From NCBI GenBank assembly GCA_905221605.1, contig CAJNDS010002512.1, forward strand, positions 1,000,360 through 1,064,359: DNA of 64,000 nt. The letters run 5' to 3'. Of the stretch, positions 47,515 to 59,460 are shown one piece after another. Origin of the DNA: Symbiodinium natans. Lineage: Eukaryota; Sar; Dinophyceae; Suessiales; Symbiodiniaceae. Position numbers and translations under genes: made by a program. Positions within the stretch are counted from its first letter, which is position 1. Every line of letters starts with the position of its first letter. The notes below the pieces were generated by a model. That model did not search any database. It saw only the letters and a program-made list of their open reading frames with translations, and was not told the origin of the DNA.

Positions 47515-48963
47515 TGGTCGAGCCTGGGCAACTGAGGAGATGAATCAGACTCGAGAGGAGGCATACCAGAATGCAAAGAGCGCTCTGGAGGACGCCGCGT
47601 TCTGCCAGATCGCCTTACGTGCAAGCTCTACAAGACCTCCAGAAAAGCTTGAACATCTTGCATTAAGTGGACTTGGGGTATCACATGTTCAGGTTGATTT
47701 GGGAATGGCTTTTCTGGTTGAGCAGTTTGAAGAGCACCTGCCCTCGGCAGGATCTTCAGAAACCAGGAGGACTAAAGAAGCTCTCCGAGGTTTGGTCTCG
47801 TTTCGAGCCGGAGGACTGCCTGGAGTTAGTTGACGTAAGTTTGCAAAGTTGTGTGAAGCTTCAAGGATGAAGACTGGTCTCGGCTTGACTTGAAGCGTCT
47901 GAGACCAAAAGTTGCCAGTCGTTTGCCACATAGAAATACAGGCGGCAACCCGAAAGCCTGGCGCAGCCTCTCAGAATCCTGACCGCCAAATCCCCCGCAA
48001 ATCCACATTGTAGGACCCGCAGGAGCTTTCCCGATTGAATGTCCGAGCAGCAAAAGTGCAGCATTCGGGAACATCTGGAAGCTCAAGCAGGTTGCAGCAA
48101 AACCATGTAACAAAATGAAGCGTCCTGTCCTCAGACAATCCCGACAACTGGCCATGCATAAGACGTAGGTCCCGACGTAGGTCAAACAGCTTGCAACCAG
48201 AGACTTGCGTAGGCGTGTTGCTCAGAAATCCCGGTGCCTCCACTCATGAAATACCACAAAGTTCTGGAACTCCTGCCGTGTTGCTTGGGAAATGTTATAT
48301 ACGGCCACCCTGGGAAAACTCGAGAAAGCCCAGGCAAAGCAACAACTCCCCATACCCCAGCACAACACCTGAGGCTCATTTGTCGGAGCCAAATGCAATG
48401 AACTTCGAGCCAAATAACGCAACGAAATGGACGACTTCAATCCTGAACTGAATGCGCGGAATATTCCTAGATGTGTTGCCGAAATCCTGGATGTAGCCAT
48501 GCCTCCCCCCAAACTACAAAGTTCAGGACTTTTTGGAGATCGGAGCTGGGAATGCCAGTGATGGGGCCCTGTTTGGCCGATCTGGCCGCTTGCTGGAGAT
48601 TGACAGGCCGGACCTCTCGAGGACTGCTCCATGCCCCCTACCTGTACCATGTGTACCCTGGAAAACCCTTCGAGAGTACTCCGCCCTGGAGTTCGAGATG
48701 TCCTCGGGACAGTTCAGTGTTTAAGGCTTAGGAATCAAATTCAAAAAGCCGTCAAGCGGCAAGAACAAGACATGGCACATGACGTCTTTAAGGGGCTTTC
48801 CTTGTCGCCAGCAGCCCGCCAAACGGGAGGCAGCAATCTTGGTGCACAGGCGTGTTGGCTCCCAAACGCCAGACTTGATCAACTCACCATTCGACCCGGA
48901 TGCTGCATACCTGCAACCCGCATGCTCTCGGGCGATGAGGTGTCGAGTGTGCCTGTGGAAGAC
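47515..48963 (+). CDS. Exons of an unidentified protein
   Basis: Exon-like frames: about 47515-47620 (EEMNQTREEAYQNAKSALED, a helical, charged segment), 47751-47834 (LKKLSEVWSRFEPEDCLELV, phase 0, ending at the strong donor GTAAGT), 48527-48720 (DFLEIGAGNASDGALFGRSG, then LLEIDRPDLSRT) and 48873-48963 (TIRPGCCIPATRMLSGDEVS, ending GTGAGT). They lie on the same strand as the gene at 46.1 kb and may continue it. No family recognised. The 209-aa ORF at 47204-47833 contains the first segment but runs through likely intron. 48964-49500 shows nothing I can support. Confidence 0.4.
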
Positions 48964-49502
48964 GTGAGTACGCAGGCAGAGGCGCATTTTGCTGGCTCCG
49001 ATGGGAATCTGAATGATGGCGATGGAACTTCTTGTGCTTTCTTTCTCTACTTACCCTTGTCTTACTTGCGCTCGCACATCTGTCCAGGCAAGCGCATAAA
49101 AGCCCTTTACCAAAGCCAAGTCCATGTTGTCTTGCTAGTCCTCATCTGCAAGCCCTCCACAAACCAGGACCTCCATCTCGAGCCTGGTTGAGCCATTTGC
49201 GCGGCAGACCTTTAATCCAATGGACAGGACCAGATTGAAGGGCCAAAGGCCATGCCACTCATTTTGGAGCTCAGGATTTTTGGGGAGTTGCTTCGGCATG
49301 GCTTAGGCGTGCTGTTCGGATGGTGGGGCTTCGGCATGGCTTAGACCGTTGTGGCGCCAGCTTTGTTCTGACAACATCTGACAACGCTCCCGCTCAGAGT
49401 AAGCTCGAAACGATAGGACATCAGGTCCGTACGTGCGACTTGGAAGGTCGGAAGGCTTCAACCTTCCGAAGTAGGATAGCATCCCTTGGCCCTTGACTGT
49501 AC

Positions 49503-50758
49503 ATCCAAATCCTTTGCCAAGCGTGTAAGTCGAAGGGCTTGCGCAGCTGGAATGGTGTCTTTTTTATGCATAGACACCTGGTCCCACAAGCCATGCCTCG
49601 ACCATCTACACGACAAAACGCTGAGGCGCTCAAACAGTTGGAGCACGCAGGACAGCTTTAGCACCATCTCCAGATCCCGAAACCAAGTCTTGAACCCAAG
49701 TTCCACGACGGCACCGAACAGGATCAGTGCCATCTTCTTGCATGAGCAGCTCAGAGCAGTTTGGACTTGGGATCCTGGAGGGGCATGTCTGCATGGATGG
49801 GTATGTTGGTGTCAGTCTCCAAAAGCACCCTTGCCAGTCGGGCATTCAGGATGAGGTTTTGGTTGCACCAATCCGCCTCTGATCCCTGGCTGATGCGTGT
49901 GTGTCTGTCTGTCCGTCTGTCTGTCAATCTGTCGGGTGCCCCGGCTCGGATTGACTACACCTGCCTCACATGTGCATGCGCAGTGCGAGCCCAGTCAGTT
50001 CCTTAGTAGTCCTAGTCTAGTTCTAGTCGTGCTTGTTGAGCAGCCGAAAAACACCAAGTCTCGCTCGTCGATTGTTGGAAGAAGTCCTATTAGGATTTGG
50101 GACTCAAGGGTTTTTCCCTCCGAGCTTTGAGATCCTTTCAAGCATGGGTGCCCCTAACCCAAAAGTCCATAGGGCCTTGAACCGTTACACTGTCCTATGT
50201 CCTCAACCCTTAGTCCAAACTGGAAACTGAAGGCTGCAATCTCTGGGCAAGGCCGCTAGCTTGAGGCCCATGCAGGAGCCCCGCATACTCAAGGGCCCAA
50301 GGGCATTGGTATGTCAGGCTTTGAATTGAACTTGGGGGGGGGGGGGGGGGGGGGGAATTAGTGTTGTGGGCTTCCAAATCACACGACTTGAGAGATTTGG
50401 GCGGTCTGGGATGTTTCGTGTTACTAGGATGAGTTGCGTGCGCGTAACCAGTGAGTAAGCCCAACAGCATGCCTTGATATTCCCTTGTAGTCCCATGCAG
50501 GGATGTAGCCCGGCGGCTGCGAAGTGATGCTGATAGAGGATGCTCTGATGGTGTACTTACAAAGGGTCTGAAGCAATTCTTGTCTTCATTCACATCCGTA
50601 AGCTTCAGAACTCCAGAGAGAGGCAAAGTGAGTGCAAACTTCGGTTCCCAGAAGGTGGAGATGATGTCGTGCTGGCTACTGTAGCAAATGGCCGGCTGTG
50701 ATGGTGTGATGGTCGTGCACAGCCATTCTTTTCGGGTTTGGTAGAGGACTGGACTCAA
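49503..50758 (-). CDS. Minus-strand gene, unidentified, three exons
   Basis: The only clear non-LINE gene on the minus strand. Exons in transcription order: about 50758-50561 (SSQHDIISTFWEPKFALTLP, then GVLKLTDVNEDKNCFRPF, followed by GTAAGT), 49733-49620 (LFGAVVELGFKTWFRDLEMV, then LQLFERLS, followed by GTTTTG) and 49577-49503 (HKKDTIPAAQALRLTRLAKD, followed by GTACAG). The last two join in phase with a short GT-AG intron. A frame just upstream (50986-50759, WAKRERLAITLALGT) is in register with the first exon but separated by one TGA. No family recognised. Confidence 0.5.
50334..50355. repeat. G22 homopolymer
   Basis: The longest G run in the window. On the minus strand it lies as C22 in the intron of the minus-strand gene. 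Confidence 0.9.
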
Positions 50759-51328
50759 TCACCGCCTTGGCTCTGGAGTGCCCAGTGCAAGGGTGATAGC
50801 CAGCCGCTCACGCTTAGCCCAGTCCAGTTTGTTGGCCTTTCCTGCAGGCCCTGGTAGTCCGCCGCGAATGCTTTCGCTCGTCAGCAGCGGCCTAGTTTTC
50901 CAGTTCGTCGGGCGGGGCCCTTTGTGGCTGGCACAAGAGTCCCATTCGTCGGAGTCCCATTCGTCGGGTTGCATCCTTGGACACACGTTGTTCAGGCAAC
51001 AGTCTTCGCGAACACGCTACAGCGACAACCTTGCTGCGTCGGCCGCGTCTGCTAAGTTTTCATGCTGTGGGAGGAAACATTCGTCACGAAACTGCATTTT
51101 CGCAGGTCGCGAAAGTTGCTGCGTAGGCACAGCTCACGAGGCCAAGTCACACACACACGCATGGATGCTTGTTGAGAGCCGTTTTGTGAAATCCCACGTA
51201 ATCTAGACGGGGATTGAGGGCTTTGCACCTTAAAGCTGGATGGTCGGCAATATTCAATCGCACGAAGTAAGCAAGTAGTTAGGCCAGCTCGCCAAGGTAT
51301 AAGTTAAGACGGGGTCGCACAAGCATCG

Positions 51329-51475
51329 ATGAATGATTGGATGATTGAACGATTGAATGATTGAATGATACTTCTTGAACACGTGAATAGTTGTTTGATT
51401 GGTTGCTTGCTGTCGTTGGTCGTGGTGCTCGCTCGCTCTCTCTCTCTCTCTCTGCATATGTGTGTGTGTGTGGGT
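51329..51475. repeat. GATTGAAT and TC/TG simple repeats
   Basis: Five near-perfect GATTGAAT/GATGATTG units at about 51329-51370, followed by (TC)n and (TG)n around 51432-51475. ORFs over this stretch are artefacts of the repeats. From 50990 to 52430 I see no supported gene; C13 lies at 52068-52080. Confidence 0.8.
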
Positions 51476-52432
51476 GGGTGTTGCAAACCTTGCACTCACA
51501 AACCCTACACAAAACCTTAAAGAGCCAACAACTTGGCCAAGAACGGAGCAACAAAACCGCAAACCCGGGCCAAGAGGAGCAAAACTTATGCTCTCTGCAA
51601 ATGCCATCAGCTTGCACAAACCTCGGCCTGAGCTTCTTCTGCTTGGTTCTAGCACCGCGGCTGGACATGATACACTGCTTGAGTGGCACAGGCTTCAAGA
51701 TTGAAAGGTTGCCTTCCATGTTGCTTTTGTCAGGGTTCCAGGAGTGCGAAGCTGGTTGCGAATCTGCTCCTCGTAGTCTGTTCAGCAGATTCTCGCATCG
51801 TCAGAACAAGCCTTTCCAGAACCTCATTGTTGCTACGATCGTTGCCGAGGTTCTCGTTTCCTTGCTTGCTGCCGTCTCCAAGTACTTGCGACAGCGCTGA
51901 CTTAAGAATTGTGTAGATGCAGAGCTGAGCTCTGAGCAGAGCGCGAGGCTCGAGGGTGCTTTGAGAGCAATCGAAACATGGTGTCCTGCCGCCAGTTCTC
52001 CCACTCTACCAAATTATCACGCATTAACTTGTCCGAGAAGAAGCATGTGCCGGAAAGTTCACGACGACCCCCCCCCCCCCACCGTGAATTAGTTCAATAA
52101 GGGAAGGTTCTCATGCGCTTCTTGGTTACAGGAATTACTTGAAGAGTTTAGGTTTTGGAGGGCTGCCAGATCTGGTAATGTGTAGGCTGCAGGGACTAAT
52201 GTGAGGCTGTCCCGCCTACAGCCGAAATCCCTCGAGTGCTCGAGTTCTCTAGACACAATTCTGATCCCAAAACTCACCACGATAGGCAGGTAGCTTCAAA
52301 AAGCTGTGAACCAAAGTGCGGATTCGACTAAGGTCGCACCCCAGAGGCAGGGCATAGATGTGATTCGTAAGCCGGACTGCAGGGTTTCAGGGTCCTAAGG
52401 GTTGAGGAGTTTGTAGAGATTTTGGATGGCAG

Positions 52433-54093
52433 TGCTCGGGCTCAAGAAAACTGACGGGTTACCAGAACTTGACTCGGAAGAAATAGCGGCGCAGGCGGCC
52501 CGAACCGACCAAGTCACAAGGAAGGAGGATGTAGATTGAGGCCTCCCCTGGTTTTTGGTTCGATGTAGCCTTGATCCACAGCGAAAGTGTGTGGAAAGAG
52601 TTGTGAGGCACTTTTGCCGCCACATCTTCAACACCAATGGCTACCGCCACCAAACGGATTCCCCCCACCACAACAAGCATCGGTGCCAGCAACACTGTTG
52701 CCGGAGCACCGCCTGCCTGTGCAGCAGCACTTCCCACCGCAGACATTTTCAGCTACCATGCTGCCCGATCAGCAGCCCCTGTGGCAGCCACCTTTTCCCC
52801 CCCAAGCACAGCCGGGAGTCCCAACAACCATGCTGCCAGCAGACCAGCGGTACCCACCAATGCAGCAGCATGTCCCGCGACAACAGTATCCCCCACAACA
52901 GCCTTCCGTCCCTGCGACCCTGCTTCCAGAGCAACAGGGCCAACCCCTTCACGAATTGCAGGCCCCCTACCTGGACCATCACATCCAGGAGATCCTGAAG
53001 CCTGAGTTCCAGCTGCCACCCTTTCAGATGCCGCAGGCTGCACAAGGACAGGTTCCACCGACCCAACCCCAAAACTTCCATCTACCTCAGCAGCAGCTTC
53101 CCCAGACGCTGCACGTGGCTTGGCTGTGCATCAAAGTAGCATGACGCAGTCCTGTTGGCCATTAGCTCGCGACTGCCCGTGCTTTCATGAAGACCCCCAT
53201 GCTACCCTTCACACCATAATCCACCATCGTCTACGGACCGCATCTGTCAGCACGCTACTGGGGTCTGGCACGATCTGAGCACCATTGTTTGAATGATGGC
53301 CGTGCAGCCCGACACCATGCGCGTGGTCGTAACAGTGCTCTGCTCATGCAGTCCCACGTCAGTCATTGGCAACCAGATCCCGCCATGCGATAGCATCTGT
53401 TTACGCCGTTTGTGCAGAAGCGTACGGGATATGACATGCATGTGAGATATGAGCTGCATCGGTGTCACTTTGTGAGCGCGGCACACCTGGTATTTGTTGG
53501 GACTTAAATTCAGACACTCGTGAATTCACTTTGCTCATTTACGTTCTTGCGGTGTTGTTTACATGTGGGTGCACGAATGGTGCTTGAAGGATGCTTGAAT
53601 AGTCAGCTCTTTTTCACTCTGACCCTGAACCCAACAACACGAAACCCAAAAGTCGAAATCCTTTAGCCCGGCTTCCTGCAAGTGTGAGCATCGACACCTT
53701 CAAAGGTACACTCAGTTTCCTCTGAAGCCCCTTCGTGGGGTTAAGTGTGTTCCATGTCTTCAGCCCAACCCTAACCTAAAGCCCATCCTCAACATCCCTC
53801 AACGCTAAAGGCCCTCAACGCCCCCAAGCCTGTAACATGGGGCCCGGCGCGTCAGGGGTTGAACATGGTAACTCCCTGCAAAAGTGAAGGACGTGGTTCC
53901 CAGCAGGTGCTAGCCTCTCCAGGATTCTTCGGAACCCTCGCCCGAACTCCAGCTGCCAGAGGTTTCAGACAGGCCCTCGGCCGCGTTCCCGGGCTACCAG
54001 CCACCGCTGGAGGCTCCAACAGCTACACACCCACACGTGGCGCAGCTTCCGCAGCCGCACCCAGGGCTGCAGCCCCAGTTGAGTGGGCATTAG
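52433..54093 (+). CDS. Proline/glutamine-rich repeat protein
   Basis: Low-complexity, probably disordered protein. 52433-52512 encodes an acidic lead-in (KKTDGLPELDSEEIAAQAAR) ending at GTCACA. The main exon, up to 53114, is P/Q-rich and carries four copies of a short motif: VPATLLPEH, FSATMLPDQ, VPTTMLPAD and VPATLLPEQ, spaced about 19-28 aa. It then has a less repetitive segment (YLDHHIQEILKPEFQLPPFQ). The donor GTGGCT at 53115 leads in phase to 53923-54093 (SSEPSPELQLPEVSDRPSAA, TAG stop). Exact start of the main exon is unknown (about 52600). A Thr/Ala-rich frame overlaps it, but the motif repetition favours the P/Q frame. Function unknown; such proteins often act in RNA processing or scaffolding. 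Confidence 0.55.
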
Positions 54094-55700
54094 ATGCTGG
54101 TCGCAGACTCGTTATGCAAAGTTGCCTTGTGCTTCTCCAGCTTGTGGCTTTTGCGTCCAGGCGTGATCAGGCATGTATTCTATCCAGGGTTTTTCTTCAA
54201 ATTTCGGTATAGGCCGAACATGGCGAACATCCTGCATTGAACGTCAAGTCGTTTTTGCTAAAACAGCGATGACCACGCAAGACGAAGTTGGCGTGCGCCA
54301 AGACACTGGCCGGCCGACTGGCAACATGAACAGTAAGATTGCACCTGCCAAATTACATGATTGCGGACAGCCGATGGGACCTGCACACAGTCACTTGGAA
54401 ACTTGAGCCGCCTAAACACATGGTGACATTTTTGTCCGTGCGAACCCACGCCTCACACGGCCCTACCTGCCCTACCCAAAATTTGAAGCCGACCCATCAG
54501 CCGAAGCCCCCGACAGAAGCCTCAAACCCTTGACCAAGAACTGAAGCTCGAAACGATCAAAACCATTGATGCCAGACTCGCCCAATTTGTTCAACAACCT
54601 CCCCGATCTTCAGCTGAGCACTGGCCAAAGCGACAGAACCTCGTACGTGGGCAGGGGCTGCGCGAGGGGATAAGCGCAAAAGTTTCCTGGTCCTAATCGG
54701 CAGGCATGGAGCAAGGAAACCAACAAGACTCAAATGCTAGGCTAAAACGACCCTGCTACCCTACCATGCCAAGGCTTCCAGGTGTGACCCCGGCAGCCAC
54801 CACAAGTGCGCCCCATCCAGGGACTTTCAAACGTTTGTCAGGGGAGGCTTCGTTGGGCATTTTCTGGGGTAGATTGGGGCTCTTTTAGACCTTGCCCTGA
54901 CACGACGAAACGAGGTATTGTTGGTTTTGATGGCCCAAGGTGGGGTGCCAAACCTTGAGCCGAGCATGGTGTCAAAGCCTTCACAAACAGAGCCCTACCC
55001 GCCCTAGCCGGGTCGCGTGTCAAAGCCTTCAAACAGAACCCTACCCACCCTAGCCTAAAGTCCCTAAAGCCTTGAGCCCACCATATCCGGTACCAAAGCC
55101 TTGAGCCCAAACCTTGCAGCCTTCGCAGCCTGAGCTCCTGTTACTACCCTTGGCGCGTGCCTTCCCTCATGGTTTGACAGCATCTGAATGGCTGGAATGG
55201 CTGGATGGAGATGCATGTGCCTCGCCTTGCCTTGCCCCTGCTGTGCTGGCAATTGTCAGTGATTTTAGGGTCGGAGCTTGGGCAGCAGAAGGTCGTGTAG
55301 CCTGGAAGGGAGGAGAAATCACCCAGTCAGAGCCATGCCTTGCCTTGCATGTCCTTAACATCAACGCCGGAGCGCTAACCGCGCAGTCTTTCATGTTGAG
55401 TCCCTGCTGTCTTGCAAGTCTCAGGTGGTCCAGCCTTCTTTGGTGGTTCGGGCTCGCGGACGATCTTGAGCCTTGGAAGTGCTTGAGGTTGAGGGGCCCA
55501 GGCTTAGGCTTAGCGCTTTCAGGGCCCTGGGCTCGGGCTCTGCGCGAATAATTGGGGACAGGTGCCATCTTCGTAATTGGTGTCTCGTGGTTCAGTATTT
55601 GTGGCTGGTGGAGACAGGAAGGTCGTAGACAGAGCCTTCAGCCGGAGGATTCCCGAACGCGGATCGTTGTTTGCAGCCTGCTGCTCCAAGCGCCTCTTAG
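54094..55700. other. No supported gene; short phrase repeats
   Basis: The stretch holds AAAGCCTTGAGCCC/AAAGCCTTCAAACAG phrases repeated between about 54980 and 55110, and overlapping open frames on both strands at 55114-55568, none with family or splice support. Confidence 0.4.
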
Positions 55701-58700
55701 GACAAAGAGGCTCTGCGGAAAACCTTCGACTGGAAGGGTGGAGGCATCGACAGACTCCGCTTCTTCAAGGATCTCTGGTCGGCAATTGGCGTAAAGCCAG
55801 CTTCGAAGTTACACGTTCTACACTTCTGTCAGCGTTCCAGCACCCTCAGAAATCTGGCACCTCCTTTTGCTGCGGGTGTTCCGGGATGTTTCGGGTAAAG
55901 TCAAGATGTCAGATTTAGCCCCCATCATATCAAGGTTCCGGGGTTGGCTTTGAGGAGAGTTCTGGGCGGCCCGACGCCAAACATTCATTCCTGGGTTCCT
56001 CCTCTGGGCTCCTTACACTACTCTTGTCCTACAAAATGCCAAACTATTTCGTGTGCTCCGCTCGGAACCCTTTGGAGGCAACCAGCAAAACTTGCGCACG
56101 GCCGCGCTCAGGAAAGGTTGGGCTTCGAGCCACGGCACATAGTCGATGTGGGCGCGCATGTGGGCAACTGGACACGCGACGCGCGAGAGGCAGCCCGATT
56201 ATTCGACCAGCTTAGCATGCAGATCATAGCATTCATAGCAGAACATGTGGGCCCGGTTCGTTGCGGCCTTTCGCCGGTCGAGGTGTTTCCTTCGGCCGAC
56301 TTCCTGCTGATCGAAGCCAATCCGGAGCATGCGGACAAGCTCAGAAATACAGGCGAGGCTCCGTGAAGCATGAGCCCTGAACAAAGCTCACGAAACATCC
56401 CCTCCAACAGAAGCAAGACCTTCTCCTCGTCGTAGGGAATGCGGACCCCTGCTGTGCCCCGTAACCCTCCTCAATGGTTTCACCATCAAGTTTCCTGGCT
56501 TCAGCAATTCCGGCTTGACGGCTTACCTGGCTTACCGGTTCGTGTTCACGGTTCTTTTTCCAGATACTTCCTCGCACAATGGGGCTTGGGATTGCCAGGT
56601 TTCGGGTCGGGGTCCCGATTAACTGGGAGGGGCAAACTGCTGTAGTGGGAATCGGTGCGTTGTAGCCGGAAGGTTTATGTGAGGAAGCGGGCTCGAGCCA
56701 GTACCGGTTCAGTAACGGAAACCGCCCGCACCCGTAACGGCAACCAGTTAAACAACAGGAGCTCGTGGCTTCGGGTAATCAGCTGTGCACACGGAGTCTC
56801 GTAGTGACTGTACGAATCTCAGTCTGCAGTGACCTGACCGCAGTGCGCTGACCTGTAGTGACGAGGACAGCATGTCGGCTTGCTGTTCACACTGTTTTTT
56901 TCGAAGTTAAATTGATGAGGCCCCAAACGGTGCACTTCGCTTAAGCGCCACTTTAACCAGTACTAGTAGCAAATTTTCTGCTTCAATACATATCACGTGC
57001 ATGCAGTATGGCGAGGATCGGACAATACTAAAGTAGATCCAATCTTGTCTTCCTGTTGCATGCTTTCTGTTTTTTGTTTCGCACTTCTCCTCGACAGAAC
57101 GATAGGAGCCCACCCTAATACTCGAAGGGATTCTGTATTTGTCAGGCTGAAAATCGACAGGGGCCCACCAAGCATGTTGCGCAACGTTCGACAAGCCGCT
57201 CATAAGAGGTTGTTGGGAAGGAACATTCCATGAGTCGTTGTCGCACGCTTGCCATGCTGTCTGTTGCCTTTTCCTCTCTTGTCATTGCCATCTGAGTGTG
57301 CGGAACGGTTCCTCTTACGTCCTGGGCCGGTTTCTGTTATACACGTCCCCGTAGCTCCGGTTACAAGTCCCAGCGGCTTTTTACGGGATGTGTGTGGTTT
57401 TGGGTTCCAACCCCCTATATGGGCCCGGGCCGAACTAAATTGTGGGGTTGTATTCGGCATGCCTTTACCGCATAGAGGTTGTTTGTTTTTTCTGGTAGCG
57501 ACTCACGTTGGCCGCAACTAAATGGGTTTTTCAGTGCTAGCTGGCAAGGTGAAGACTGGAATCTCCACCCTCCCTCCGTTTTGCCAGGCGAGCGTTTTGA
57601 GATCGCCTTGCTCACCTCGCAGCCGCGGCCGAGGATCCACCATGGTCCAGGGCCTCGAGTTGAAGGGCTGAAGGGGTGCGGGTTTTGCAGGATGCATGCC
57701 CTTTGGCTGAGGCAATAGTAGCAGTTGCTGATTTTTGTTTTCCAACTCAGGGGCACTTTTCACATGCAAAGGATGGTCTTTCACAGCACCCGCTGCAATG
57801 TCAAGACCGGCGCCTGGGACCTTTTGACTTCTCCAAGGGCCGAGGATTGTGTGGGTGCTCAAGAGGCTCCGTTTTGATATGCATAAGATATTGCGCACTG
57901 GAATCATTTGACTATCTTCAGTCCAGGAGTTCAGGCTTCGAGACTCCAGTCACACCTCCCCATGTCGAGGCGCCTCCATCTTTCGGGAGCAGACGCCCTG
58001 GTATGAGAACCCTTTGTGCCATCAGCCCCTGGTGCTGCGGAGCTGGACTTTGGATCAGGTGGTGCAGAACTCCAGCTGCCAAGCTCACGTGGGTAACAAT
58101 GGGGAGCACTTGGGCTGTTCCCAGACAATAATCACGCAAAGACAGAAAGCGTGCACCGGTAACCTTACAAGAGCCTGATAGGTCAAAAGACGTGAAGAGA
58201 AGGACTAGGACAAGTTGCTCTCGCTGTTAGCGCTACGATTACGTAATGCTGCTGCTGCTGCAGCCGCTGCCGCCGCCGCCGCCGCTGCCGCCGCTGCCAA
58301 AATTGCGACTACGACTACGAGACGATGACGACCCCCAAACCCCCCAGGAAACAAAGACTCAACACCAAAACCCTACCCGACTATGCCCTCTGAAAGACGA
58401 CGGAATGCTTCCCAGACCTTCCGAGCTTCTGGGATGAGTTTGTCGTGCTTCATTTGAGCAGAAACAGACAGAACTAAGCAAAACCTAAAGAAACCAAAGA
58501 TTTGAATCGTACCGGAAAATCCTGACACGTGAATACCTGAACGGATGAGCAGTCAAATTACACCCTCACTTCAGGCTCAGCTGGGCAAGCCTGCTGTGAT
58601 CTTGTCAAGGCATGGCTCCTGGTCTTGGAGGGCGCTGGAAGGGTTGGGATTAAATGTTGTGAAACTTGCAGTCTGAGATGACAGCCTTGGGCCTGCTTGC

Positions 58701-59460
58701 GCTTGCGGACTGCAACTTTCTGTGAACCTCCTGGCTTTGCACTTTGAATGTCATGTGCTCTCATACATCCATTTCTGCCTCAAGTAACCAAGTTGTTGTT
58801 GGACCTTGGCCCTTCGAAGCCACTACAATATATACCCCGAATCTGCAGGCAGATGTCCAGGGTGCGGAGATTGAGGTTTTGAGGGGAGGCCCCCGGACGC
58901 TGCGAAACGCGCAGCTGGTACTGTTGGAGGCAGGATTGGGCAGGGCTTCTGCATGCCCAAGTCTAAGTTGAAAAGATTACCACGTGTTTTATTGCGCCAT
59001 GAACTTGAATCTTACGCGGGTGCGCTGCAGAAGGCTCGGTACTGAATCTGAAGTCTTAAGCCTGCTTTGTAATGAAAACCGAGCTTTGCCTTCAACCCGA
59101 GCTATTGATTTCAGAATGTGTCGGTTCAGCATGTTGGAGGCAGTGTGTTCAGAGAGTCAAGGGTTGAAGAAGACACTGGCTCAAAAGGGAAGTGGAGGCC
59201 TCCGTGCTGCCCTACAACGAGGGCGCGCCACGGTTCTCAGATCCTTGTCAGACCTTACAGACGTGCCGCGAAGCGCTTCTTAAGCTTCGCCGTTGCAGGC
59301 AGGTTTAGGGATACATCATTACATCCACGCCCTAAGCTCAAATGCAAGGAACTTATTCGCTTCATGGCCGACCACGACTTTGAAATCGTAGACGTCGTGG
59401 ACGCTTCGTTCTCAGAGGATGCCGTTAGGGTTCACGTTTCCGCAAGACACGTGTCTTGCG
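55701..59460 (+). CDS. FkbM-family methyltransferase (about ten exons)
   Basis: SAM-dependent O-methyltransferase of the FkbM family. Exons: 55701-55790 (IDRLRFFKDLWSAIG, GT donor), 56112-56187 (LGFEPRHIVDVGAHVGNWTR, SAM motif I), 56283-56352 (VFPSADFLLIEANPEHADKL; acidic E ends motif II), 57588-57618 (RFEIALLTS), 57751-57809 (VFHSTRCNVKTG), 57970-58074 (ASIFREQTPWYE, then TLDQVVQNSS), 58575-58609 (CCDLVK), 58849-58929 (ADVQGAEIEVLRGG, then LVLLE), 59198-59224 (ASVLPYNEG) and about 59337 onward (ELIRFMADHDFEIVDVVDAS). Most joins keep phase; donors are mainly GC. The segment 56188-56282 is in frame and may be an intron or an insertion. The extreme C-terminus (after DASFSEDA) and the start were not found. 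Substrate unknown. Confidence 0.85.
58247..58302. repeat. (GCT/GCC)n microsatellite
   Basis: Triplet repeat of GCTGCT then GCCGCC inside an intron of the FkbM gene. The 63-aa ORF crossing it is not a gene. Confidence 0.85.

Noticed and set aside
47204-47833. 209-aa ORF taken as a complete gene
   Set aside because: Only its middle part looks coding; the supported exon at 47751-47834 is in a different frame.
55114-55568. Overlapping ORFs of 145 aa (+) and 133 aa (-)
   Set aside because: Both frames are open through phrase-repeat, proline/leucine-rich sequence; no conservation or splice cue favours either.
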